Shown here: piece after piece, positions 1 through 7,921 of the stretch
Numbering within the stretch: position 1 is the stretch's first letter
Layout of the letters: each line of letters starts with the position of its first letter
Assembly (NCBI RefSeq): GCF_026898115.1
Contig: NZ_CP114036.1
Span: 2,728,001 to 2,792,000 of the forward strand
Direction: 5' to 3'
DNA length: 64,000 nt
From: Streptomyces sp. S465
Lineage (GTDB): Bacteria > Actinomycetota > Actinomycetes > Streptomycetales > Streptomycetaceae
Position numbers and translations under genes: made by a program
Notes under the pieces: model-generated
Seen by the model: the letters and a program-made list of their open reading frames with translations, nothing else
What the model was told of the DNA's origin: nothing
The model's database searches: none

Positions 1-1260
1 GTCCCCGCCGTCGCCGAAGCCACCGCCGAAGTCACCGGTGTCGTAGCCGGGGCCGAGGGATCCGCCCAGCAGCGTGCCGATCAGCAGTCCGGGCAGCAGC
101 ATCGAGCCGTATCCGCCGAAGTACCCGCTCGCCCAGGGTCCGTAGGCGGGACCGGCCTCCCAGTACGGGCGTCGCCGGTCGCCGCCGACGGGGACGGTGC
201 GGGCGTCCGGATCGAGGCCGTCGTCGATGCGGGTGGCGTCGGCGGCGCAGGCGGGGACGGAGCGCGAAGTGCCGCCCGCGGGCGCCCACGGGACGTCCCG
301 GACCGATGGTCCGTGCCGCGGGTCGAAGAAGCACGGAGGGCGCCGCTGGGGCAGCGGGCCGCCCTCGCGGCGGGCGTCGAGCATCGCCAGTGCGAAGCGG
401 CCCTCCTCCAGCGCCTCGGTCACCGGCCGCATGTCCCCGGGCCGCCGGGCGGCGGCCGACCTGGCCTTGGCCTCGTCGTACGCGTCCAGGGCGCGGCCGT
501 AGTCCTCCGCCATCTCGGGGGTGGACGCCGGGTCGGCGGGGTCGAAGCCGGTCCGGCCGAGCTTCTCGCCGTACGCGGTGATGTCCTCTTCGACCGCGCC
601 GCGCACCTGCTCCAGCTCGGCCCGCTCGCGCTCACGGCGGTGCTTGTTGGTGCGCCGCAGCATGTAGAGGCCGCTTCCGCCGACGGCGGCCAGGACGATC
701 AGCACCGCCACCGCGTCCCCCACCGACAGGCCGGTGGAGTCCCGCGCGCCCCGGTCGCCGCCGGTCCCCTGGCCGGTTCGGTCGTGGATCGCCGCCGCCG
801 TGTCGGCCACGAAGCCCTCCAGGACCGCCGCGAGATCGCGCGGATGCTGCCGCAGGTTCCGCTCCGCCAGCGCTTGCGAGGTGCGTCCGGGCAGCACCGA
901 GGTGTCGGAGGCCGCTCCGAAGGAGGAGCCCAGCGCCACCGCGTAGACGCCGGGGCGGTCGACGGCAGCGCGCAGCCGCCCGAAGACGCGCTCTCCGCCG
1001 TACGCGGGGTCGTCCGGCAGGACGGCGACGTAGACGGGCACCCCGGCGGCACGGATGTGTCCCGCGAGGTCGCGCGCCTGCGCGGCGCTCAGCGCGGCGG
1101 AGGCTCGTGGATCGACGTACACCGGGTTGCTGCGCAACGCCTTGCCGATCTTGTCCACGTCCGTTTCGGCACGCGCGCCCCCGGCGGTGAGCACCACCGC
1201 CGCCAGGGCGACGAGGAGGGACAGCAGCACCGTGCCCCATCGCGACGTCTTGCCGGACAC
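1..1260 (-). CDS. TPM-like secreted/membrane-anchored protein, 3' end cut by window
   Basis: GTG start at 1260; an in-frame TAA four codons upstream (GTG preceded by TAA CCC CGG GGT) makes this the first possible start. The first 30 residues look like a signal peptide (hydrophobic LLSLLVALAAVVL, then AGGARA). A soluble domain of about 150 residues resembles TPM/Psb32-type repeats in character (no motif is decisive). One membrane segment (about residues 180-200, AVAVLIVLAAVGG) and a charged helical tail follow (KHRRERERAELEQ). The visible C-terminal end is Gly/Tyr-rich with a hydrophobic patch (LLPGLLIGTLLGG). The frame is still open at base 1, so the true C-terminus is unseen. Function unknown; probably a cell-envelope protein. 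Confidence 0.8.
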   Translation of the reverse strand, partial: MSGKTSRWGTVLLSLLVALAAVVLTAGGARAETDVDKIGKALRSNPVYVDPRASAALSAAQARDLAGHIRAAGVPVYVAVLPDDPAYGGERVFGRLRAAVDRPGVYAVALGSSFGAASDTSVLPGRTSQALAERNLRQHPRDLAAVLEGFVADTAAAIHDRTGQGTGGDRGARDSTGLSVGDAVAVLIVLAAVGGSGLYMLRRTNKHRRERERAELEQVRGAVEEDITAYGEKLGRTGFDPADPASTPEMAEDYGRALDAYDEAKARSAAARRPGDMRPVTEALEEGRFALAMLDARREGGPLPQRRPPCFFDPRHGPSVRDVPWAPAGGTSRSVPACAADATRIDDGLDPDARTVPVGGDRRRPYWEAGPAYGPWASGYFGGYGSMLLPGLLIGTLLGGSLGPGYDTGDFGGGFGDGGD

Positions 1261-1358
1261 ACCCCGGGGTTACCCGCACATGGGACATCTATGCACATTT
1301 AGGACTTGATGCTCAGACGGCCGGTGGTCAGTGCGGCCGGTGGTCAGTGCGGTCGTGG

Positions 1359-1949
1359 TCAGTGCGGTCGGCGCAGTCCCGCGATGAGGAGCTGGGCCAG
1401 TCGACGTGCGTCGTAGTGGCTGTCGCTCTCCGCGCCGATGCAGAGGTTCCCTACGCCGCGCATCAGCTCGTAGGCCCTCAGATCGGAGTGGATCTCGCCG
1501 GCGGCGGCCGCGGCGTCGAGCAGTTGGGTGCACACGGGCACGAGGCGGTCGAGGAAGTAGGCGTGCAGCGCGTCGAAGCCGGCGTTGTCGGACTGGAGCA
1601 CGGCGGCGAGTCCGTGCTTGGTGACCAGGAAGTCGACGAAGAGGTCGATCCACTGCCCCAGGGCGGCGTGCGGAGTCGCGCTGGTCTCCAGCAGGGCCGG
1701 ACCGGCCTCGGCGCAGGCCTCCACCTGGTGCCGGTAGACGGCGATGATGAGATCCGCCCGGGTCGGGAAGTGGCGGTAGATCGTGGCCGTCCCGACACCA
1801 GCCTTGGCCGCGATGTCGCGCACCGGCGCTTCCACGCCCGACGTGACGAAGATGGCGGCGGCCGCCTCGAGCAGGGCCTCCTGGTTGCGCCGGGCGTCCG
1901 CCCGCTTGGGCCGGGCCGCTTGGCCCGCGCCGCGGTCGCTGTCGTTCAC
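1359..1949 (-). CDS. TetR/AcrR-family transcriptional regulator
   Basis: 196 residues, GTG start with GGAGGGAG 8-11 nt upstream. The N-terminal HTH (about residues 20-65) has the family pattern VRDIAAKAGVGTATIYRHFPTR. The C-terminal ligand domain looks like the large TetR group whose targets are usually detoxification or efflux genes. There is no divergent partner: the upstream gene (pyrophosphatase) runs in the same direction, and the downstream gene is the TPM-like protein, separated by about 100 bp. The target and ligand therefore cannot be inferred from context. Confidence 0.9.
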   Translation of the reverse strand: MNDSDRGAGQAARPKRADARRNQEALLEAAAAIFVTSGVEAPVRDIAAKAGVGTATIYRHFPTRADLIIAVYRHQVEACAEAGPALLETSATPHAALGQWIDLFVDFLVTKHGLAAVLQSDNAGFDALHAYFLDRLVPVCTQLLDAAAAAGEIHSDLRAYELMRGVGNLCIGAESDSHYDARRLAQLLIAGLRRPH

Positions 1950-2060
1950 CGGACCGGCTCCCTCCGTTATCGGGTTGGCTCAGAACAGCGTTCCACAACC
2001 TGAAGCGGAGTGAGGTTCCGATTCGCTCGATGATGCGCCGAGGCCGGCATGTCCGGCTTG

Positions 2061-2579
2061 TCAGGAGGGCCGGAGCCGGCCGACTTCGGTTTCGGCCGCT
2101 CGGGCGCGGGAGGCGGCTATTTCCGCGTAGGCCCGGTCGCGGCCCTCCCAGTGGGAGCCCTCGACAGACTTGCCGGGCTCGAGGTCCTTGTAGACCTCGA
2201 AGAAGTGGGTGATCTCCATCCGGTCGAATTCGGGGACGTCCCCGATGTCCTGGACACCGGCATAGCGCGGGTCATGGGCCGGGACGCAGAGGATCTTCTC
2301 GTCCGGGCCCTTCTCGTCGCGCATGCAGTACATGCCGATGGCCCGGCAGAGGACCACACAGCCGGGAAAGGTCGGCTCGGCGACGGTGACGAGGGCGTCC
2401 AGCGGGTCGCCGTCCTGGCCGAGGGTGTGGTCGATGAAGCCGTAGTCGGCCGGGTACTTCGTCGAGGTGAACAGCATCCGGTCCAGCCGGATGCGGCCGG
2501 TCTCGAAGTCCATCTCGTACTTGTTGCGGGACCCCTCGGGGATCTCCACGACCACGTCGAACTCAGCGTGCTCCTCCAT
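2061..2579 (-). CDS. ppa: Inorganic pyrophosphatase, family I
   Basis: 172 residues, close to the usual bacterial length (160-175). It hydrolyses cytoplasmic diphosphate to two phosphates, with Mg2+. The active-site signature DGDPLD is present (in [11 protein letters not shown]), as are the N-terminal [11 protein letters not shown] and the KPADYGF-like [11 protein letters not shown]. The C-terminal [16 protein letters not shown] block is also typical. The middle segment ([18 protein letters not shown]) has an extra cysteine compared with the sequence I recall for the main Streptomyces enzyme. It may therefore be a second copy rather than the housekeeping gene. It stands alone between two TetR genes. 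Confidence 0.93.
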   Translation of the reverse strand: MEEHAEFDVVVEIPEGSRNKYEMDFETGRIRLDRMLFTSTKYPADYGFIDHTLGQDGDPLDALVTVAEPTFPGCVVLCRAIGMYCMRDEKGPDEKILCVPAHDPRYAGVQDIGDVPEFDRMEITHFFEVYKDLEPGKSVEGSHWEGRDRAYAEIAASRARAAETEVGRLRPS

Positions 2580-2662
2580 CGCGCCCTCCGGTCACCCGTG
2601 CGCTCCGGTGTCCTTCCAGTGTGCGCCGGGCGCGCCGGACGGGCAGCTCGGACCGGGGCGCC

Positions 2663-3355
2663 TCAGCCGCCCCGCATCAGGGCGTCGATCTCGGCCTCGA
2701 AGAGGACCGAGGGATCGAAGCCCATGGTGGTGAACTGGCCTTGCAGATCCAGGCTGATCACGCCGTGCAGCCGGGTCCAGGCGCGCAGCGCGCGGCCCTT
2801 CAGCTCGCCGCCGGGCTCCTCGCCGGACACCCAGGGGCCCGCGCCCTCCAGATGGCGCGCCAGCTCGGCCTCGAGCTCGGTGCGGGGCTGCCCGCCGCTC
2901 CCGGCGCCGCCGCTGCCGGTGGCGGCACTCCCGACGGTGGCACAGGCGTCGAGGATGGTCCGCATCAGCCCGGCCGCGATCTCGGTGGTCTCCGGCGGTG
3001 CCTGGTAACCGGGCACCGGGGTGCCGAAGATGAGCAGATAGCGGTCGGGCTGCCGCTTCGCCCAGTCGCGCAGGGTACGGGCCAGGGCGCGGAAGCGATC
3101 GGCCGGGGCGGCGTCGGCGACGGCCTGGGCCGCGGCCTCGGCCAGATCGCGGTAGGCGTCGGTGATCAGCTCGGTCAGCAGCTCGTCCCGGCTGGCGAAA
3201 TAGCGGTAGAGCGCGGGGCCTGTCATGCCCATTTCCTTCGCGATCGCGTTGACCGAGATGCCCGCCGTGCCCGCCTCGGCCAGCTGGGCCAGGGCCACGG
3301 CCTTGGCCTCCTCCCGGGTCTGCTTGCGGTAGCGCTCTCGCCGTGCTGTCGCCAT
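2663..3355 (-). CDS. TetR-family regulator, probable repressor of the divergent oxidoreductase operon
   Basis: 230 residues from ATG 3355, which follows GAGAGG at a good distance; a longer ATG start at 3397 would extend into the promoter. The HTH is ISVNAIAKEMGMTGPALYRYFASRDEL, about residues 30-60. The C-terminal part (RDWAKRQPDRYLLIFGTPVPGY) is typical of the TetR_C_33/WHG type. It is divergent from the zinc-type alcohol dehydrogenase/carotenoid oxygenase pair, 138 bp away, so it likely controls that pair and itself. Confidence 0.92.
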   Translation of the reverse strand: MATARRERYRKQTREEAKAVALAQLAEAGTAGISVNAIAKEMGMTGPALYRYFASRDELLTELITDAYRDLAEAAAQAVADAAPADRFRALARTLRDWAKRQPDRYLLIFGTPVPGYQAPPETTEIAAGLMRTILDACATVGSAATGSGGAGSGGQPRTELEAELARHLEGAGPWVSGEEPGGELKGRALRAWTRLHGVISLDLQGQFTTMGFDPSVLFEAEIDALMRGG

Positions 3356-3390
3356 GGACGCGCCTCTCGTACGGATCGTCGACTTCGCAC

Positions 3391-3482
3391 TTGACACACC
3401 GAGAGTAACAGGTTCATTGTTTGGTTAGAAGTTCTTACGAAGACGAGAAGTCATCACACGAACCAGAAGCCCTTACGAAAAC
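3391..3482. promoter_or_regulatory. Divergent promoter with a 17-bp direct repeat (candidate TetR operator)
   Basis: The 138-bp gap between the TetR gene and the oxidoreductase is unusually AT-rich. It contains TTGACA on the plus strand near 3391. Two direct copies follow, GAAGTTCTTACGAAGAC (3428-3444) and GAAGCCCTTACGAAAAC (3466-3482), 38 bp apart. The repeat is seen directly; its use as the TetR operator is inference. Confidence 0.45.
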
Positions 3483-3493
3483 CGAGGTCAACC

Positions 3494-4549
3494 ATGCTCA
3501 CCGAAGTCGTTCTGCCGGGCCGGGTGGAGCCGGAGGGGCTCCAGCTCCGCACCCGACCGCTGCCCGAGCCCGGTCCCGGGCAGGCGCTGGTGGCCGTCGA
3601 GGCGTCGGGGGTCTCCTTCGCCGAGCAGCAGATGCGCCGGGGGAAGTACTACGACCAGCCGCCGTTCCCCTTCGTGCCCGGCTATGACCTGGTGGGCACG
3701 GTGGTCTCCACCGGCCCCGGGGTCGATCCGGCCCTGCGGGGGCGCCGGTTCGCGGCGCTCACGAAGATCGGCGGCTGGGCCAGCCACGCCCTCCTCGACG
3801 CGGGCGATCTGGTGGAGGTCCCCGACGGGGTCGGCGCGGCGGAGGCCGAGACGATGGTGGTCAACGGGATCACGGCCTGGCAGATGCTGCACCGCGTGGC
3901 CAAGGTGCGCCCCGGGGCGACCGTGCTCGTTCACGGGGCCAACGGCGGGGTGGGCTCCACTCTGGTCCAGCTCGCCCGTCTCGCGGGCGTCGAGGTCATC
4001 GGCACCGCCTCGCCCCGCCATCACGACGCGGTGCGCGCCCTCGGCGCCACCCCGCTCGACTACCGCGACCGGGATCTGTCCGGCCGGGTGCGCGCGCTGG
4101 CGCCCGGCGGGGTCGACGCGGTCTTCGACCACGTCGGCGGCGAGGGCATCGTCGACTCCTTCCGGCTGCTCGCCCGCGGCGGCACGCTGGTCTCCTACGG
4201 CACGGCGGCCACCCGGGACGTCGCCGGATCGTCCCGGGCCCCGGTGCTCAAGCTGCTCGCCCGGCTGGCCCTGTGGCACCTGCTGCCGAACGGCCGGCGG
4301 GCGCACTTCTTCAACCTCTGGGCCGGACGGCGGCGGCGGGCGGCCTACCAGGCCCGGATCCGCGCCGACCTGGGGCAGGTGCTGGCGCTGCTGGCGAGCG
4401 GCGAGCTGACCGCGCTGGTGGCGGCGAGGATTCCGCTCACCGACGCCGCGGAGGCGATGCGGCTGGCCGAGTCCGGCACCGTCGCCGGAAAGGTGGTCCT
4501 GGTGGCGGATCAGGGTGCCCGCCGGGGCGGCGAGGAGGGCGCGCGATGA
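3494..4549 (+). CDS. Medium-chain dehydrogenase/quinone oxidoreductase-like protein
   Basis: 351 residues, the usual length for zinc-independent MDR quinone reductases. The GroES-like N-terminal part runs to about residue 130. The NAD(P)H-binding fold starts at VLVHGANGGVGSTLVQLA (about 150-167), and the sequence ends with the family GKVVLV strand. No catalytic zinc cysteines are visible, so quinone reductase or enoyl reductase activity is more likely than alcohol dehydrogenase. It overlaps the carotenoid oxygenase gene by ATGA, so the two are translationally coupled and probably act on the same or linked substrates. Divergent TetR upstream. Confidence 0.9.
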   Translation: MLTEVVLPGRVEPEGLQLRTRPLPEPGPGQALVAVEASGVSFAEQQMRRGKYYDQPPFPFVPGYDLVGTVVSTGPGVDPALRGRRFAALTKIGGWASHALLDAGDLVEVPDGVGAAEAETMVVNGITAWQMLHRVAKVRPGATVLVHGANGGVGSTLVQLARLAGVEVIGTASPRHHDAVRALGATPLDYRDRDLSGRVRALAPGGVDAVFDHVGGEGIVDSFRLLARGGTLVSYGTAATRDVAGSSRAPVLKLLARLALWHLLPNGRRAHFFNLWAGRRRRAAYQARIRADLGQVLALLASGELTALVAARIPLTDAAEAMRLAESGTVAGKVVLVADQGARRGGEEGAR

Positions 4550-5949
4550 GCGGCAAACCCTATGTCAGCGGCCACTACGCCCCCTTGGCGCTGGAGGCGA
4601 CGGCCTGGGGTCTCACCGTCCACGGCTCCCTCCCGCCCGAGCTGACCGGCCGTTACCTGCGCAACGGCCACAATCCCGTGCCAGGGGTGGTGCCGTCGCA
4701 CTGGTTCAAGGGCAGCGGCATGGTGCACGGGGTGCGGCTGCGCGGCGGAAGAGCGGAGTGGTACCGCAACCGCTGGGTGCGGACACCGGCCCTCCACGAC
4801 GCCGTGGAGGCGGCCGCGGGCGGTGCGGGGGCCGCGGCGGCGAGCACGGCCGAGGGGGCGGACGGTGCGGCCGATCTCACCGCCAGCGTCGCCGGCACCC
4901 ATGTGATCGAGCACGCGGGCCGCGTCCTGGCCCTCCAGGAGGCGAACCTCCCCTATGAGCTCACCCCCGAGCTGGCCACGGTCGGCGCCTACGACTTCGG
5001 GGGAAAGCTGACCCGGGCCATGACGGCGCATCCCAAGGAGGATCCGGTCAGCGGGGAGCTTCACTTCTTCTCGTACTCCCCCTTACCGCCCCATCTCGTC
5101 TACTACGTCGCGTCCCGCGACGGCCGCATCGTCCGCGAGGAGACCATCGAGGGGGCGGGGCCCTCGCTGATGCACGACTTCGGGCTGACCGAGCACTTCG
5201 TGGTCTGGCTGGACCTGCCGGTGGTCTTCGACCCCGCCGAGCGCTCCGGCATCCCCTACCGCTGGTCCGACGGCTACCGGCCGCGCATCGGGGTCATGCC
5301 GCGCACCGGGCCGCCCCGGGTCACCTGGTGCGAGGTGGAGCCGGGCGCCCTGCTGCACATCGCCAACGCCTACGAGGACGCGGCGGGCCGCATCGTCGTG
5401 GAGGGGCCGCGCTACGACCGCACCGCATGGCAGACCTCCTGGAAGTGGTGGACGGGCGCCCCGGGCCACGCCCCCGTCCCGCTGGTCGGCTCCCTGCGCC
5501 ACCGCTGGATCCTCGACCCCGCCTCGGGCGGCGTGCGGGAGGAGCCGCTGGACGACCTGGTCACCGAGTTCCCCACGATCAACGACAGCGTGCTGGGACG
5601 GCCCAGCCGCTATGCCTACGCCGTCGCCTTCCCCGGGGCCGGCCTGGAGGAGTACGCGCTGGTCAAGTACGACACGGCCACCGGAGCCCGGCAGATCGCG
5701 CCGACGGGGCCGGGCCGGATGCCGGGGGAGGCGGTGTTCGTGCCCGCGGCCGGGAGCCGAGGAGGGGGCGAGGACGACGGCTATCTGCTGACCATCGTCA
5801 GCGACCTCCGCCGCGACGCCTCCGAGCTGATCGTCCTGGACGCCCATGACATCACGGCCGGCCCCGTCGCCACCGTGGAACTCCCCCACCGCGTCCCCGC
5901 GGGCATCCACGGCTCCTGGGTCCCCGACGCCTCCCCCGGTCCGTGGTAA
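4546..5949 (+). CDS. Carotenoid oxygenase (CCD/lignostilbene dioxygenase family)
   Basis: 467 residues from the ATG overlapping the previous stop. Members cleave C=C bonds of carotenoids or stilbenes using a non-haem Fe(II) held by four histidines. All four are visible: H162 (MTAHPKEDP), H210 (LMHDFGLTEH), H271 (LLHIANAYE) and H455 (IHGSWVP). The family N-terminal motif GRYLRNGHNP and the EFPTIND block are also present. An Ala/Gly-rich insertion at residues 90-110 is probably a surface loop. No carotenoid biosynthesis genes are nearby, so stilbene-type or apocarotenoid substrates are equally possible. Coupled to the MDR oxidoreductase gene. Confidence 0.92.
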   Translation: MSGKPYVSGHYAPLALEATAWGLTVHGSLPPELTGRYLRNGHNPVPGVVPSHWFKGSGMVHGVRLRGGRAEWYRNRWVRTPALHDAVEAAAGGAGAAAASTAEGADGAADLTASVAGTHVIEHAGRVLALQEANLPYELTPELATVGAYDFGGKLTRAMTAHPKEDPVSGELHFFSYSPLPPHLVYYVASRDGRIVREETIEGAGPSLMHDFGLTEHFVVWLDLPVVFDPAERSGIPYRWSDGYRPRIGVMPRTGPPRVTWCEVEPGALLHIANAYEDAAGRIVVEGPRYDRTAWQTSWKWWTGAPGHAPVPLVGSLRHRWILDPASGGVREEPLDDLVTEFPTINDSVLGRPSRYAYAVAFPGAGLEEYALVKYDTATGARQIAPTGPGRMPGEAVFVPAAGSRGGGEDDGYLLTIVSDLRRDASELIVLDAHDITAGPVATVELPHRVPAGIHGSWVPDASPGPW

Positions 5950-5951
5950 TT

Positions 5952-5974
5952 TTCGTATACGAGTTGTATGCGAA
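5952..5974. promoter_or_regulatory. Candidate GntR operator (autoregulatory)
   Basis: Near-perfect palindrome immediately upstream of the GntR start: arms TTCGTATAC and GTATGCGAA (8 of 9 pair) around GAGTT. The core hexamers GTATAC (5955-5960) and GTATGC (5966-5971) are 11 bp apart, one helical turn. The same arrangement recurs at 9365-9381 before the transporter/DUF2848 pair. Confidence 0.7.
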
Positions 5975-5990
5975 GCAGCATGGGGGCCCA

Positions 5991-6623
5991 GTGCCAGCGC
6001 AGTCCGGACGAGAAAAGGCGTACGCGTTCCTCAAGGAGACCGTGCTGACCGATCCCGACATGCAGGGCAGGTTCCTCACCGAGCAGGAGATCGCCGACCG
6101 GATCGGCATCTCCCGGACCCCGATCCGCGAGGCCCTGCTCCTGCTGGCGGCCGAGGACCTGGTCCAGCTGGTCCCCAAGCGGGGCGCGCATATCGCCCCG
6201 CTCTCCGGCCGGGAGATCACCGAACTGATGGAGCTGCGCGGGATCGTCGAGCGCCATGCCGCCGAGCAGACCATCGAGGCGGGCACGGTGCCGGTCGGGA
6301 AGCTGGCGGAGCTGCTGGAGCGGCAGCGTGGGCTGATGGGGCCGGAGCAGGCCAAGGAGTTCATCGCCGTCGACCACCTCTTCCACGCGACCATGGTCGC
6401 CGCGGTGGGCAATGAACTCCTCAACCGGCACTACGACGGACTGCGCAGCCGGCAGATCCGGGCGGGCGTGGTGGCCCTGTTCAACCAGACCGGCCGCCAG
6501 GAGGCGGTGCTGGTGGAGCACCAGGCGATCCTGGACGCGGTGGCCTCCGGCGACGTGGCGGCGGCGCGGGCCGCGATCAGCTGCCATCTGGAGACCACGC
6601 TGAAGGTGCTGCTCGCCGGGTGA
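5991..6623 (+). CDS. GntR-family regulator, FadR/FCD subgroup
   Basis: 210 residues from GTG 5991. The longer GTG start at 5943 would put the operator inside the gene and adds residues unlike the family. The winged HTH (about residues 30-75) reads FLTEQEIADRIGISRTPIREALLLL. The FCD ligand domain carries the metal-binding histidine pattern (DHLFHATMV, HQAILDAVASGD, CHLETT). FCD regulators usually sense carboxylates, which fits the neighbouring amidohydrolase, cupin, DUF2848 and MHS transporter. It is convergent with the cupin gene (1-bp gap). Confidence 0.93.
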   Translation: MPAQSGREKAYAFLKETVLTDPDMQGRFLTEQEIADRIGISRTPIREALLLLAAEDLVQLVPKRGAHIAPLSGREITELMELRGIVERHAAEQTIEAGTVPVGKLAELLERQRGLMGPEQAKEFIAVDHLFHATMVAAVGNELLNRHYDGLRSRQIRAGVVALFNQTGRQEAVLVEHQAILDAVASGDVAAARAAISCHLETTLKVLLAG

Positions 6624-6624
6624 G

Positions 6625-6996
6625 TCAGCGCCCGGCCGCCACCTCCGGATAGGTGATCACCAGCATGGTGACGCCCTCCTCGGAGACCCAGGGGCCGTGG
6701 GGCATCCCCGGTGGCCGGCAGGTGTAGAAGCCGCGGGAGAAGGTCTCCCCCAGCGTCAGATCGCGCATGCTGCCCTCGAGGAGATAGACCTCCTCCCAGC
6801 CGTCGTGGCGGACGACCCCGGACGGGGAGGTGTCCGTCCCCGGCTCCCAGCGCACCAGGGCGGTGGTGTGGGTGCCGCTCCCGTCCACGGCCAGGATCTG
6901 TTCGCTGACTCCGGGGACCGCGCCCGGCGGCCGTCGCCAGGGCGCGGAGGGCAGGTGGAACTCGAGTTCGGGTTTGGCCCCGCCGGTGCCGCTCAT
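6625..6996 (-). CDS. Cupin-domain protein
   Basis: 123 residues from ATG 6996, overlapping the nitrilase stop by ATGA. Cupin motif 1 is degenerate (VRHDGWEEVYLLEGSMRD); motif 2 is PPGMPHGPWVSEEG. It ends in ITYPEVAAGR. Small single-domain cupins of this kind sit in catabolic operons as isomerases, dioxygenases or sensors of acidic intermediates. No full His3-Glu set is seen, so catalysis is uncertain. Coupled to the amidohydrolase. Confidence 0.85.
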   Translation of the reverse strand: MSGTGGAKPELEFHLPSAPWRRPPGAVPGVSEQILAVDGSGTHTTALVRWEPGTDTSPSGVVRHDGWEEVYLLEGSMRDLTLGETFSRGFYTCRPPGMPHGPWVSEEGVTMLVITYPEVAAGR

Positions 6997-7796
6997 GGCC
7001 GTACGCCCAGCCTGCGGTTGTCCAGGACGGCCACGCTGCGCCGTACGGCGGTGACCTCCTCGGTGTCCACCTCCCCCACCAGCAGCCCCGGTCCCGCGTC
7101 CAGCCGCTCCCGTACGGTGCCGTCCGGGCCGATCAGGGCGCTGTGGCCGATACCGGTGGGGGCGGAGGTCGCGGCGGTCCGGCCGGACGCCGCCGGGTCG
7201 GCCTGGCCCACGGCGGCCAGCCATACGGTGGCGTCGAGCGCCCGCGCCCGGGTCAGCAGTTCCCACTGCTCGCGCTTACCGGGGCCCGCGCCCCAGGAGG
7301 CGGGCAGCACCGAGAGCACCGCACCCGCGTCGGCGTGCGCCCGGAAGAGCTCGGGGAACCGTACGTCGTAGCAGGTGGCCAGGCCGATCCGGACCCCGTC
7401 GAGGTCGAAGGTCACCACCTCCGAGCCCGGGGCCACCGTCTTGGACTCGGCGAAACCGAAGGCGTCATACAGATGGATCTTGTCGTAGGAGGTCTCCACT
7501 CCCGGGCCGGTGGCCAGCAGGGTGTTGGTCACCCGGCCGTCCGGCGCCGGGGTGAACATCCCGGCCACGACCACCAGCCCGGCATCCTTCGCGATCTGCC
7601 GGACCTCGGTGGCCCAGGGGCCGTCCAGCGGTTCGGCGACCGGTTTCAGCGGGATGCCGAAGCAGGCCATCGCCGCTTCGGGGAACACCACCAGACGGGC
7701 GCCGGCCTCCGCCGCGCGGTCCGTCTGCTCGCGCAGGAGGGCCAGGTTCTGCTCCGGCTCCGGACCGGTGGTGATCTGGCTCAGTGCGATGCGCAT
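6993..7796 (-). CDS. Nitrilase-superfamily carbon-nitrogen hydrolase
   Basis: 267 residues. The Glu-Lys-Cys triad is present: E40 (VVFPEAAM), K106 (SYDKIHLYDAFGF) and C142 (LATCYDVRFPEL). The HLYDAFG and YDVRFPE contexts point to the Nit-like/omega-amidase or aliphatic amidase-like branch rather than true nitrilases. It overlaps the cupin gene downstream and lies 125 bp behind the MFS gene, likely one transcript. Role: hydrolysis of an amide or carbamoyl bond of an imported compound. Confidence 0.92.
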   Translation of the reverse strand: MRIALSQITTGPEPEQNLALLREQTDRAAEAGARLVVFPEAAMACFGIPLKPVAEPLDGPWATEVRQIAKDAGLVVVAGMFTPAPDGRVTNTLLATGPGVETSYDKIHLYDAFGFAESKTVAPGSEVVTFDLDGVRIGLATCYDVRFPELFRAHADAGAVLSVLPASWGAGPGKREQWELLTRARALDATVWLAAVGQADPAASGRTAATSAPTGIGHSALIGPDGTVRERLDAGPGLLVGEVDTEEVTAVRRSVAVLDNRRLGVRP

Positions 7797-7921
7797 CAGG
7801 GGTGCGGCCTCTCTTCCATGGGTTGTTGGGTCCACTATGCGCCGTCCGGCGCCACGTGGCGGAGATCGAGTTCCGCCCCGGCCGGACCGGGTCGACCGGC
7901 CCGACCCGGCCCGGCCCGGCT

